Assembly: GCF_037893185.1 (NCBI RefSeq)
Contig: NZ_CP140772.1
Span: 8,067,987-8,131,986, forward strand
Source of the DNA: Chitinophaga sp. 180180018-3
GTDB taxonomy: Bacteria > Bacteroidota > Bacteroidia > Chitinophagales > Chitinophagaceae
Direction of reading: 5' to 3'
Length of the DNA stretch: 64,000 nt
Position numbers and translations under genes: made by a program. Below are positions 17,416-26,664 of the stretch, piece by piece (position 1 is the stretch's first letter; every line of letters starts with the position of its first letter). The notes under the pieces were generated by a model that was given only the letters and a program-made list of their open reading frames with translations, was not told the origin of the DNA and ran no database searches.

Positions 17416-18906
17416 CTACACCATTTCACCTTTATTCAGCCGGATGAACTGATTAACACAATCCGGCAATTCTTCCTCGTAATGGGTGACGAATATGACG
17501 GTTACGGATATATGTTCACACAGTTGTTCAATCACTTTTTTGAAGTGCATCTTTTGGTAGGAATCGAGGCCCTGACAGGGCTCATCAAAGATGAGCAAAG
17601 GAGGATTTTTTACCAGTGCGCGCGCCAGCAAAGTAAGGCGCTGCGTGCTTTCGGATACCTGCCTGAAAGGAGTGCCGGCATATGCGGCGATATTGAGGAT
17701 ATCCAGCCAGTCGCGGGCAGTTTGCTGCTGAGCAGGAGTTACCGGCCTAGGTGTACCAATAACATCTGAGAAACCGGAGCATACCACCTGCAGACAATTA
17801 TCGCGGGAAGTAAAATACTGATGTAGTTCAGGGGAAACGAATCCGATTTTCTTCTTGATATCCCATATACTTTCCCCGGTACCCCGGCGCCGGTCGAACA
17901 GCCACAATTTATTGGCATATGCCTGTGGGTTATCGCCATTAATAAGGCTGAGCAATGTTGATTTACCCGCGCCATTTGGCCCGAGCAGCGCCCATTTATC
18001 ATTCGGTTTTACTATCCAGTTAATGCCGTTCAGGATTGTATTTTCTCCATACCTGATCCGTATATCTTCCATGCGCACGATTGTTTCAAACTGGTTGTCG
18101 GGCCGGTGTTGTACAAGGGTGGCTATCTTGTCAGCTTCCATTGGCGGAAGCTCTATGGCAGTGGGTTCAGGCAATGGCAGCTGAATGAATTCGCTACGTG
18201 TATACTTACCAGTTATAACGCCGTTGTCCAGGGTAAGTACGTGGGTAATATGTTCGGGTATTTCATGCGGTGATGTAGCCAGCAATACGGTAGAACCACC
18301 ACTGATCAGCTCATTGATCATATTGCTGAAGTCTTTCCTGGCCTGTACATCCAGTCCGATGTATGGATTGTCGAGCATGAGTAACTGTGGCTGCTGCATG
18401 AGTGCGCGGGCAATCATCACCCGCCGTGTTTCTCCATTCGACAATTTAATCAGGCGTTTTTCCATTAGCGGCGTGATCCGCAATGGTTGCAACAAAGGCG
18501 GTATTTCGTTTATCTCCAGATATTCCTTTACTGTCGGGGAATTATCGGCGTCCATACTATTGAACCGTTGCTGATAATAGAAGTCGGTAGTAGTATTGGA
18601 GAGATTGCGGAATGTATGATGGTGGCCTACCATCGCTATCAGATGGCGGTAGTTGAACCAGGGATCGGTAATGGTGTGAGTACGACACCATTCATCGTAA
18701 AAATGGTAGCGGATACTGCCGTTAATAACATTAAACTTACCGAGTATAGTGTTCAGCAGGGCCGTTTTTCCGGAGCCACTGGGGCCGGTGATGGCCCATT
18801 GCTCACCTTCGTTGATCTGCCAGCTGAGGGCATTGAAAATTGTTTTATCGAGATACCTTGCAGTAATGTGTTCCACGGTGAGGAACGGTGTTAGCTGTTC
18901 TGTCAT
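17416..18906 (-). CDS. ModF-like protein with two ABC ATPase domains
   Basis: 496 residues with two nucleotide-binding domains and no membrane segment. Domain 1: Walker A GPSGSGKTA (about 42-50), signature LSNGETRR, Walker B LLMLDNPYIGLD. Domain 2 (from about 265): Walker A GPNGAGKST, Walker B LLIFDEPCQGLD, H-loop VTHYEEE. The signature of domain 2 reads VSESTQRL and is degenerate, and Walker B of domain 1 has Asn where Glu is usual, so the two sites may be unequal. ModF/PhrA-type proteins are cytoplasmic and their role is poorly known. It stands alone with no permease nearby. Confidence 0.85.
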   Translation of the reverse strand: MTEQLTPFLTVEHITARYLDKTIFNALSWQINEGEQWAITGPSGSGKTALLNTILGKFNVINGSIRYHFYDEWCRTHTITDPWFNYRHLIAMVGHHHTFRNLSNTTTDFYYQQRFNSMDADNSPTVKEYLEINEIPPLLQPLRITPLMEKRLIKLSNGETRRVMIARALMQQPQLLMLDNPYIGLDVQARKDFSNMINELISGGSTVLLATSPHEIPEHITHVLTLDNGVITGKYTRSEFIQLPLPEPTAIELPPMEADKIATLVQHRPDNQFETIVRMEDIRIRYGENTILNGINWIVKPNDKWALLGPNGAGKSTLLSLINGDNPQAYANKLWLFDRRRGTGESIWDIKKKIGFVSPELHQYFTSRDNCLQVVCSGFSDVIGTPRPVTPAQQQTARDWLDILNIAAYAGTPFRQVSESTQRLTLLARALVKNPPLLIFDEPCQGLDSYQKMHFKKVIEQLCEHISVTVIFVTHYEEELPDCVNQFIRLNKGEMV

Positions 18907-19004
18907 AATCTGAACGATTGAGCTAAAGATTCGTCTGTCGCCTATAAAAATAACAGGATTATTGAAAGCATCCGTTATTTTTATGATAAAGAAAGTTTGA
19001 GACT

Positions 19005-19448
19005 ATGGAATGGAAGATAAAATCATTTGATGAGTTGACTCCGGCAGAATTGTACGCCATCCTGCAGCTGAGAGCCGAAGTTTTTGTAGTGGAGCAGCAA
19101 TGTGTTTATCAGGATATGGATGATGCTGACCAACGGGGCCTGCATTTAATGGGAATGAGCGACAGTGGACGTTTGCAGGCCTATACCCGTCTTTTCGGGC
19201 CAGGCATTAAATATGAAGAGGCTTCCATAGGAAGAGTGGTTACTTCTCCATTGGCCAGAGGAAAAGGCGCCGGGCGGGAGTTGATGGAACGTTCCATTGC
19301 TGCAGTAAAAGAACATTTCGGTGCCATTCCCATCAAAATAAGTGCTCAACAATATTTACAAAAATTCTATCAATCGCTGGGTTTTGAGCAAACCAGCGAC
19401 ATGTACCTGGAAGACGGGATACCACATATTGAAATGAGAAAAGCCTGA
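19005..19448 (+). CDS. ElaA-like GNAT N-acetyltransferase
   Basis: 147 residues. The N-terminus WKIKSFDELTPAELYAILQLRAEVFVVEQQCVYQDMDDAD is characteristic of ElaA. The acetyl-CoA loop is seen as VTSPLARGKGAGRELM (about 79-94), and the ending SLGFEQTSDMYLEDGIPH is typical. It transfers acetyl from acetyl-CoA to an unknown amine. Transcribed divergently from the ABC gene and convergent with the DUF6048 gene, with only 14 bases between stops. Confidence 0.88.
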   Translation: MEWKIKSFDELTPAELYAILQLRAEVFVVEQQCVYQDMDDADQRGLHLMGMSDSGRLQAYTRLFGPGIKYEEASIGRVVTSPLARGKGAGRELMERSIAAVKEHFGAIPIKISAQQYLQKFYQSLGFEQTSDMYLEDGIPHIEMRKA

Positions 19449-19462
19449 TGAAAAGGCTATAG

Positions 19463-20299
19463 CTACTTCTTCGGAATTTTCTTCGTTTTTTCCTTTATCT
19501 CCGGTTGTTTTTCCTTGATCCTGTAGAAGGGAATTACATAGGAAATAGTGTACTGTACGTCGAATGCCGAGCGCTTGGAGCCAGATCCGAAGCCCGGGAT
19601 GGTTAGTGGCGTCATATCCGGATTCTTTACATTGTTGATCAGTATCCTTTCGCGGATATTCCATCCCATGAAAAAGTTTTTCAGCACTTCCGCTTTCAGG
19701 CCAACCACCAGTTCTATCCAATGCGCATTGACATTGGTTTTGGGAATACTCCCTGTCAGGTGGTCGCCCCAATAAGTGTTTCTGATCGCGTAGGTGGGAA
19801 CGGAGTAATTAAAATGGGAAAACCCGTAGCGGATACCGCCGTAAAACATGTTCCGTTCAGAGTGGTACTGCCGTTTCAGGAAGTTGTAATCCACCCCCAA
19901 TGTAACGAACATACCATTGCCTTTATAAGTGTAGTTACTATCGGAATGGGGCGTGTTAGCATATCCTGTCTCGAAAGCAGCATAAAGATTACCGTTGATA
20001 CGGGCATCTGCTACAACCGTCACTTCTTTCCTGTATGGATAATAGATGGCGGAAACAATGCGGCTAAGGTCCAACCCTACCCGGATCCCTCCGGGAACGT
20101 ACCAGGTACTGTCTTTATGCGGTGGCACGACGGCTTTCTTAGCAGTATCCGCCTTTGCCATGTGTATGGTATCAGCTTTAACGGCTTTAGGATGAGTAGT
20201 ATCTGCTTTGATCGCTGCCGGCTTATTTTGGGCTGTAGCAGCGATACCGGACAAGATACTAGTTGCTATTAAAGAAAAATAAATAAAGATGCGTGTCAT
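19463..20299 (-). CDS. DUF6048-like exported protein
   Basis: 278 residues. A Sec signal peptide covers about residues 1-23 (ATSILSGIAATAQ). A low-complexity stretch of repeated KADT/KAVKADT units follows, then a predicted beta-rich, outer-membrane-barrel-like domain (GGIRVGLDLSRIVSAIYYP, FETGYA, FVTLGVDYNFL, YGGIRYGFSHFNY) and a Lys/Glu-rich tail. I recall this family sitting beside DUF6452 in Bacteroidota, as here; its function is unknown. Its start overlaps the end of the upstream DUF6452 gene by 41 bases, and the signal peptide supports that start. Confidence 0.75.
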   Translation of the reverse strand: MTRIFIYFSLIATSILSGIAATAQNKPAAIKADTTHPKAVKADTIHMAKADTAKKAVVPPHKDSTWYVPGGIRVGLDLSRIVSAIYYPYRKEVTVVADARINGNLYAAFETGYANTPHSDSNYTYKGNGMFVTLGVDYNFLKRQYHSERNMFYGGIRYGFSHFNYSVPTYAIRNTYWGDHLTGSIPKTNVNAHWIELVVGLKAEVLKNFFMGWNIRERILINNVKNPDMTPLTIPGFGSGSKRSAFDVQYTISYVIPFYRIKEKQPEIKEKTKKIPKK

Positions 20300-20738
20300 T
20301 ACTGCTTGTTACAGACTTATTATAAATCACAACAGAATCGATCGTATGCCTGGTAGCGATAACAGTATCCAGGTTGAAATAGGTGCCGAATCCGCAGCCA
20401 GGTGAAATAAAATGTTTGGTACGTTTATACCTGAACGTTATCGTATCTGCAACGAGGGCAGAATCGACTTTCAGGTAAAACCGGCTACTATCATCCATCG
20501 GAGACAGCTGGAAGAATATATCTCCCAGCGGCAGATTTTTGTAGATAGTATCCCTGCCGAGCGCGCAGGCGGTTACCTTGGGCATAATGGTATCCCTTAC
20601 AATTCCTGCGGTATCGCGCCGGAAATGTGTGTGCAGGTCGTTACGCAACGACTGATCGCATATTTTGGTTTCATTTTCACAGGCAAAGATGCCGATAACA
20701 ATGAAACAGGCGATGAATATCTGATATATGCTTTTCAT
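20259..20738 (-). CDS. DUF6452-like lipoprotein
   Basis: 159 residues with a lipoprotein signal ending at Cys20 (IVIGIFACENE). The mature part is beta-rich with paired segments such as LPLGDIFFQLSPMDDSSRFY and DTITFRYKRTKHFISPGCGF. The family is known only as a conserved Bacteroidota envelope protein. It forms an operon with the DUF6048 gene downstream, with a 41-base overlap in a different frame. uvrA ends 24 bases downstream of its start on the same strand, so it may also be co-transcribed with uvrA. Confidence 0.75.
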   Translation of the reverse strand: MKSIYQIFIACFIVIGIFACENETKICDQSLRNDLHTHFRRDTAGIVRDTIMPKVTACALGRDTIYKNLPLGDIFFQLSPMDDSSRFYLKVDSALVADTITFRYKRTKHFISPGCGFGTYFNLDTVIATRHTIDSVVIYNKSVTSSNDTHLYLFFFNSN

Positions 20739-20762
20739 TACTTGTTTACAGTTGGCAAGATA

Positions 20763-23642
20763 TTAAATTCCCAGCTCCTTTTTGAGGAATCGGGCAGTAT
20801 GGCTGTCTTTGCAGGTACTCACCTGTTCCGGTGTTCCGCTGCATAAAATAGTACCACCGCCCTGGCCTCCTTCGGGGCCCAGGTCTATAATATGATCGGC
20901 CATTTTTATTACGTCCAGGTTATGTTCGATTACCAGCACGGTGTTTCCCCTGTCCGTCAGTTTATTCAGCACTTTCAATAGCAGCTGTATATCCTGGAAA
21001 TGAAGGCCGGTAGTGGGTTCATCGAGTATATAGATGGTTTTACCGGTATCTTTTTTGGAAAGTTCGGTAGCCAGTTTTACCCGCTGTGCTTCTCCACCGG
21101 AGAGGGTTACGGCCGACTGACCGAGGGTAATATATCCCAGGCCTACATCCTGCAGTGTTTTTATTTTACGGTAAATCCAGGGTACCGGCTGGAAGAATTC
21201 CACCGCTTCATCAACGGTCATGTCCAATACATCGGAAATAGACTTGCCTTTATAACGGATTTCGAGTGTTTCGCGATTGTAGCGGCGGCCATTGCATTTT
21301 TCGCAGTGTACGTATACATCCGGCAGGAAGTTCATTTCGATGACGCGCATACCACCGCCTTCGCAAACGTCGCAGCGGCCGGTTTTTACGTTAAATGAGA
21401 AGCGGCCGGCATTGTAGCCCCTGATCTTTGCTTCAGGAACGGATGCAAACAGGGTTCTGATATCGGTGAAGAAACCACAGTAGGTAGCCGGGTTACTGCG
21501 GGGAGTGCGGCCAATGGGCGACTGGTCTATTTCAATCACCTTATCTATAAACTCCAGGCCCTTGATGCTTTTATAAGGCATGGGTACCATTTTGGAGTCA
21601 TAGGCATGTTTAGAAAGAATAGGATACAGTGTTTCATTGATCAGCGTGGATTTACCACTGCCGGAAACACCGGTAACACAGGTGAATGTACCAAGAGGTA
21701 GTTTCAGGTTTACATTTTTCAGGTTGTTGCCGGAAGCGCCTTTCAGCTCCAGGAAATTGCCATTGCCTTTACGGCGGGCGGGAATTTCCGAGGCTGTTTC
21801 GCCGTTCAGGTATCCTGCAGTAGGCGTATGCAGTTTGAGGATCTGGCCGGGTGTACCCTGGGCCACGATCTGTCCTCCGTGCACACCGGCACCCGGGCCG
21901 ATATCTACAAGGTGATCGGCATGCAGCATGATGTCTTTATCATGCTCAACAACGATCACGGTATTGCCCATTTCTTTCAGGTTACGGAGGGCGTCGATCA
22001 ATTGCATATTATCCCGTTGATGCAGCCCGATGCTGGGCTCATCGAGGATGTAGGTGATTCCCATCAGCTGCGATCCGATCTGGGTGGCCAGCCGGATACG
22101 CTGCGATTCCCCGCCACTGAGCGAACGCGTAGGACGGTTCAGCGTGAGGTAGGTCAGGCCTACATTCAGCAGGAACCGGAGCCGCTCGCGAATTTCTTTC
22201 AGGATATCCTTCGCAATGGCATTCTGTTTTTTCTCCAGTCTGTCTTCAATATTATCAAACCAGGCCAGGAGCTTGTCGAGATCCATGTTGCCGAGTTCGG
22301 AAATATTTTTGCCATCCACTCTGAAATACAGGCTCTCCTTTTTCAGACGTGCGCCGTTACATTCCGGGCAGGTGCTCAGCTTCATGAAGCCTTCGGCCCA
22401 GCTCCGCACGTAGTCGGAGGAGGTATCATTGAAATAACGCCGTACCATATTCACAACGCCTTCGTACTCTGTGGCGTATTCGGTAGTACTGCCATTATTT
22501 TCTCCGAATTCCATATCCACTTCCAGTTTTCCGTTCTCATCTCCGAACAATAACACATTGAGTGCTTTTTGCGGAATGCTGGAAATAGGGGCGGTTAAGG
22601 AAAATTTGTACTTTTTGGCGAGTTGTTGTACCTGTTTGAAGGTAAAGGTATCGCGGGCTTCTCCCAGTGGTTTCAGACCGCCATCGTTGATGGAAGCGTT
22701 GTAATCAGGGATTACTTCGTCCATATCGATCTGGTATATTGTTCCCAGCCCTTTACAACGGGGGCAGGCGCCATAGGGAGAGTTGAATGAGAAGGTATTC
22801 GGACTGGGCTCTTCATAGGAAAGGCCGGTTTCCTCACACATCAGCTGTTTGCTGTACTGACTTACCTTGTTGGTATCATTGTCCATGATGAACAGCAGGC
22901 CTTTCCCGGTGGTGAGGGCCTTCTGTACGCTCTGGCTGATACGGGTGCGTGCATCTTCCTGTACCTGAATGCGATCTATTACCAGTTCTATATCGTGGAT
23001 CTTGTAACGATCCACCTGCATTCTTTCTTTCAGGTCCAGTATCTCTCCATCTACCCGTACTTTCAGGTAGCCCTGTTTGCGAACCTGTTCAAACAATTCC
23101 CGGTAATGGCCTTTACGCCCGCGTATCAGCGGGGCAAGGATGGCCAGTTTTTTGTTTTTGTAGTTTTTGAACAGATGTTCCAGTATCTCCTCTTCGGAGA
23201 AACGGGTCATTGGTTTGTTGGTATTGTAGGAATATGCAGTTCCCGCGCGGGCATAGAGCAGGCGCAGGAAATCGTATATTTCGGTGATGGTGCCAACAGT
23301 AGACCTCGGGTTTTTGTTGGTCGTTTTTTGTTCTATGGAGATCACTGGCGACAGCCCGGTGATTTTATCTACATCCGGTCTTTCCATATCGCCGATAAAC
23401 TGACGGGCGTAGGCGGAAAAACTTTCCATATACCGGCGTTGTCCTTCCGCATAAACGGTATCGAATGCAAGTGATGATTTGCCACTGCCACTGATTCCGG
23501 TGATCACTACCAGTTTATTTTTGGGCAACTGAAGATCCAGGTTTTTCAGGTTATGCTCCCGTGCGCCAAAGATGGCTATTTGTTCGTCTGCCGGGGCTTC
23601 TGCCAGGGGAGCAGCGGGTACATTCTCTTTTTTCTTTGCCAT
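20763..23642 (-). CDS. uvrA: Excinuclease ABC subunit A
   Basis: 959 residues, full length. Two ABC cassettes: Walker A GISGSGKSSL and GVSGSGKSTL; signatures LSGGESQRIRLA and LSGGEAQRVKLA; Walker B regions YILDEPSIGLH and YILDEPTTGLH. The zinc-binding cysteines are in CPRCKGLG, CPECNGARL, CDVCEGGG and CEKCNGRRY. It is the damage sensor of nucleotide excision repair and loads UvrB. The C-terminus (KDSHTARFLKKEL) is typical. A long hairpin lies between its start and the fabF stop. Confidence 0.98.
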   Translation of the reverse strand: MAKKKENVPAAPLAEAPADEQIAIFGAREHNLKNLDLQLPKNKLVVITGISGSGKSSLAFDTVYAEGQRRYMESFSAYARQFIGDMERPDVDKITGLSPVISIEQKTTNKNPRSTVGTITEIYDFLRLLYARAGTAYSYNTNKPMTRFSEEEILEHLFKNYKNKKLAILAPLIRGRKGHYRELFEQVRKQGYLKVRVDGEILDLKERMQVDRYKIHDIELVIDRIQVQEDARTRISQSVQKALTTGKGLLFIMDNDTNKVSQYSKQLMCEETGLSYEEPSPNTFSFNSPYGACPRCKGLGTIYQIDMDEVIPDYNASINDGGLKPLGEARDTFTFKQVQQLAKKYKFSLTAPISSIPQKALNVLLFGDENGKLEVDMEFGENNGSTTEYATEYEGVVNMVRRYFNDTSSDYVRSWAEGFMKLSTCPECNGARLKKESLYFRVDGKNISELGNMDLDKLLAWFDNIEDRLEKKQNAIAKDILKEIRERLRFLLNVGLTYLTLNRPTRSLSGGESQRIRLATQIGSQLMGITYILDEPSIGLHQRDNMQLIDALRNLKEMGNTVIVVEHDKDIMLHADHLVDIGPGAGVHGGQIVAQGTPGQILKLHTPTAGYLNGETASEIPARRKGNGNFLELKGASGNNLKNVNLKLPLGTFTCVTGVSGSGKSTLINETLYPILSKHAYDSKMVPMPYKSIKGLEFIDKVIEIDQSPIGRTPRSNPATYCGFFTDIRTLFASVPEAKIRGYNAGRFSFNVKTGRCDVCEGGGMRVIEMNFLPDVYVHCEKCNGRRYNRETLEIRYKGKSISDVLDMTVDEAVEFFQPVPWIYRKIKTLQDVGLGYITLGQSAVTLSGGEAQRVKLATELSKKDTGKTIYILDEPTTGLHFQDIQLLLKVLNKLTDRGNTVLVIEHNLDVIKMADHIIDLGPEGGQGGGTILCSGTPEQVSTCKDSHTARFLKKELGI

Positions 23643-23677
23643 AAGATTAAACCACTAAGTTAGCAAAAATAGGGATT

Positions 23678-23774
23678 AGCCATTAGCTTTTAGCTTTAAG
23701 AAAAATGCAACGGAGATTAACATATTGTATGCTAATCTCCGTTGCATTTTTCTTAAAGCTAAAAGCTAATGGCT
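23678..23774. terminator. Very long hairpin (47-base arms) between fabF and uvrA
   Basis: Arms 23678-23724 and 23728-23774 pair with a single mismatch around a 3-base loop (TTG). The arm contains TAGCTTTTAGCTTTAAG and the core GCAACGGAGATTA. It lies 6 bases after the fabF stop and about 36 bases before the uvrA start, both on the minus strand, so it may end fabF transcripts. Its core is shared with the other hairpins in the window. Confidence 0.8.
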
Positions 23775-23779
23775 GGTAG

Positions 23780-25042
23780 CTATTTCTGATATTTTCTGAA
23801 TACTACGATGGCGTTATGGCCTCCGAAACCGAAGGTATTGCTCATGGCAATATTTACGGTTCGTGATTGTGCTTTACCAAGGGTCAGGTTCAGATTGGTG
23901 GGAATACCTTCGCCCAGCACGGTAGTGTTGATGGTAGGGGGCACAATATCTTCCTGAGTAGCCTTAATACAGGCAATGGCTTCAATAGCACCGGCAGCTC
24001 CAAGCAGGTGGCCTGTCATGGATTTGGTAGCACTGATGTTGAGTTTATCAGCCTGATCGCCAAATGCAGTTGCAATAGCTTTCAGTTCGCTGAGATCTCC
24101 AACTGGTGTAGAGGTAGTATGAGAGTTGATATAATCCACATCAGCAGTAGTGATACCGGCATCTTCCAGAGCCTGTTCCATACCCAGGCGGGCACCCAGT
24201 CCTTCCGGATGTGTGGCCGTGAGATGGTAAGCATCGCAGGTCATTGCACCGCCGATCATTTCACCATAGATGGTAGCGCCTCTGGCGATAGCATGTTCAT
24301 ATTCTTCCAGGATGATAGCGCCAGCGCCTTCACCCATTACAAAACCATCGCGTTCTGTATCAAACGGGCGGGAAGCATGTTCCGGGTCGTCATTGCGGGT
24401 GGATAATGCTTTCAGTGCGTTAAAACCGGCAATACCAGCGCGGGTTACAGGAGCTTCAGAGCCCCCGGTTACGATCACGTTGGCTTTACCCAGGCGGATA
24501 TAGTTAAAAGCATCCACCAGGGCGCTGGTAGAAGAAGCGCAGGCAGAAACTGTACAGAAGTTGATACCCATGAAACCGTATTTCATGGCTATCTGACCTG
24601 CTGCGATATCGCATATCAGTTTAGGAATGAAGAACGGATTAAATTTAGGAACGAAGTTAGCCTGGGCAAATTCCACGATCTGTTCTTCGAACGTAAGCAT
24701 ACCGCCGTTACCGGATGCCCAGATCACCCCGATCTTTGTTTTGTCGATGCCTTCTTTATCGAGACCGGCATCCAGCACTGCCTGATGGGCAGCGGCCATC
24801 GCGTACTGCGTGAAACAATCCATCTTACGGGCTTCCTTCTTTTCGATGTACTTCTCCACGTCGAAATTCTTCACTTCACAGGCAAACTTGGTTTTAAATT
24901 CTGTGGTGTCAAATTTCGTAATCGGACCGGCGCCACTCACACCTGCCTTCATATTGTTCCAAAATGAGTCTACATCATTCCCGATAGGTGTTAGTGCCCC
25001 CATACCGGTGACCACAACCCTTTTCAGTGTAACAGTACGCAT
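23780..25042 (-). CDS. fabF: Beta-ketoacyl-ACP synthase II
   Basis: 420 residues, full length. The catalytic Cys168 lies in VSACASST, the first active-site His in INSHTTSTPVGD, the conserved Lys and second His in ATKSMTGHLLGA, and the glycine-rich end in NTFGFGGHNA. It condenses acyl-ACP with malonyl-ACP in fatty acid elongation. The usual neighbours acpP and rnc are not here; it is followed by the long hairpin and preceded by a 257-base spacer after a fatty acid desaturase gene. Confidence 0.95.
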   Translation of the reverse strand: MRTVTLKRVVVTGMGALTPIGNDVDSFWNNMKAGVSGAGPITKFDTTEFKTKFACEVKNFDVEKYIEKKEARKMDCFTQYAMAAAHQAVLDAGLDKEGIDKTKIGVIWASGNGGMLTFEEQIVEFAQANFVPKFNPFFIPKLICDIAAGQIAMKYGFMGINFCTVSACASSTSALVDAFNYIRLGKANVIVTGGSEAPVTRAGIAGFNALKALSTRNDDPEHASRPFDTERDGFVMGEGAGAIILEEYEHAIARGATIYGEMIGGAMTCDAYHLTATHPEGLGARLGMEQALEDAGITTADVDYINSHTTSTPVGDLSELKAIATAFGDQADKLNISATKSMTGHLLGAAGAIEAIACIKATQEDIVPPTINTTVLGEGIPTNLNLTLGKAQSRTVNIAMSNTFGFGGHNAIVVFRKYQK

Positions 25043-25299
25043 ATTTTTTACTTTAATAAAAAAAGTTAGAGCGCAAATTTAGTTACTTATTGTTATGAAT
25101 AAGCATATTCATTAAGATAATATAACATAACTTTTAGGATTTCAGGTAGAATCCCTTTACCAGTGGGTGTTTTAGCCCACCGATGCCATGGTTCTGACAC
25201 TATGTCTTATATTTTCTGTCCGCATTTTTGGTTAAAAATGAACAGAAAACAAGCAATGATAACCCTGGAAAATGCGCATGAGAGACGTTGAGCAGATCA

Positions 25300-26373
25300 T
25301 CAGGCGGCTACAACTGCCTCCTGAACCGGCAGAACCGATATTTTCCGGGTCCGTTGTTTCAGGAAGGAAATAATTTCCGCGTCTGTCTGGAACCGATCGC
25401 CGATGTTCACAAAATTCTTTGCCAGCAGGTCGTACCGCTTGAACATCAGGTAAGCCCATACATGCAGGAAGTGGATACCATCAAATACGATCGCATCGTT
25501 GCTGATGTATTCGTCCAGCGTTTTCCTGAAGTAATGGGGATGTTCGGTCCAATGCATGCTGGGTTTCACATGATGACTGATATGATAGCCATCGTTCCAG
25601 CATTTGTGGTTGTATTTGGTGTTGATACAGGTAATACTGTTCTTATAGCAGTTATCCGGCTCCAGGTCGCATACAAAGGCATGCTGTGCCCAGTTGCCGA
25701 CCATCATGATGATACGGGAAATAATAAACGGTAATATGAAAACCACGAAGGTGGCGGGGAAATTAATAAAAGACAGTCCCACACAGGCAGCCACGAAAAA
25801 TAATTCTCCCCGTATCAGCTTTATCATCAACTTATTCCTTTTTTTACGGATATGATACCGGGCGGTATCATAGACGCCGAAGGTGACGAAGTTCCAGAGA
25901 TAGAGCAGGAAACCCCGGAAAGAATCGCGCTGATAGTGCATGGTGCTGCTGTCATCTTCCGGCATATTGTTTTCCGGATGATGCATGCCGATATGATGGG
26001 AATAGTACGATTCCGGTGTTTGCCCGAACAGGGGCCCGATGGCCCAGGGTAAGTAGTTATTCCAGAATTGATATTTCTTTTCAAAGAAAGTACGGTGGCT
26101 GGTACAATGCAGCATCAGACCAAAGGGCCCTTTGAAGACTACGTTATTCAGGTATTGGTATATAATAGCTGCAGCCCACCAGATCCAGTTGTTCACCCCC
26201 GGGATATACATGAGAATAGCCAGCGGCCAGAGCGTGAAGGTGATTTGCGCCGTCAGGTGAACAAACGGAAGATCGCGTTCGTCACGGATCCAGCTTTTAA
26301 AAAGACGATCCAGCGCGGTTTCCTTCGTTGGCTTTACATAGACGGGATCTGTTAGTTGCGAAAAATACTTCAT
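25300..26373 (-). CDS. Membrane fatty acid desaturase
   Basis: 357 residues with several hydrophobic segments and the three histidine boxes that bind the di-iron centre: HCTSH (about 109-113), SHHIGMHHP (about 144-152) and YHISHH (about 265-270). It introduces a double bond, or acts as a related hydroxylase, on a lipid chain in the cytoplasmic membrane. The neighbour fabF on the same strand fits a lipid role. The exact substrate cannot be read from the sequence. The gap 25043-25299 to fabF holds only a weak GTGGG/CCCAC stem near 25163-25180. Confidence 0.85.
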   Translation of the reverse strand: MKYFSQLTDPVYVKPTKETALDRLFKSWIRDERDLPFVHLTAQITFTLWPLAILMYIPGVNNWIWWAAAIIYQYLNNVVFKGPFGLMLHCTSHRTFFEKKYQFWNNYLPWAIGPLFGQTPESYYSHHIGMHHPENNMPEDDSSTMHYQRDSFRGFLLYLWNFVTFGVYDTARYHIRKKRNKLMIKLIRGELFFVAACVGLSFINFPATFVVFILPFIISRIIMMVGNWAQHAFVCDLEPDNCYKNSITCINTKYNHKCWNDGYHISHHVKPSMHWTEHPHYFRKTLDEYISNDAIVFDGIHFLHVWAYLMFKRYDLLAKNFVNIGDRFQTDAEIISFLKQRTRKISVLPVQEAVVAA

Positions 26374-26664
26374 GAGCGTCAGTGTATAATAAAATGAAAT
26401 CTACAGTTGCGAATTGTAGGTGTTGGCAATAAATTACCGCAAAAACGTATAACGCATTCCAACACGATATAGTATATATGTCGTATGGGTTCTCGGAAAG
26501 ATAACCATTTTTTTCTTCTCCCGCAGTATTTACGGGTATTTTTGTAATTTCCGGTCGAAAGCATATCTGTCAGGGGGCATAATATCAGTGTATGTAATTG
26601 TCTTTTTGTGTGATAATGTTCCTGTAATACCAAGTTTAGTTTAGGCCAAAACCAATCACTATAC

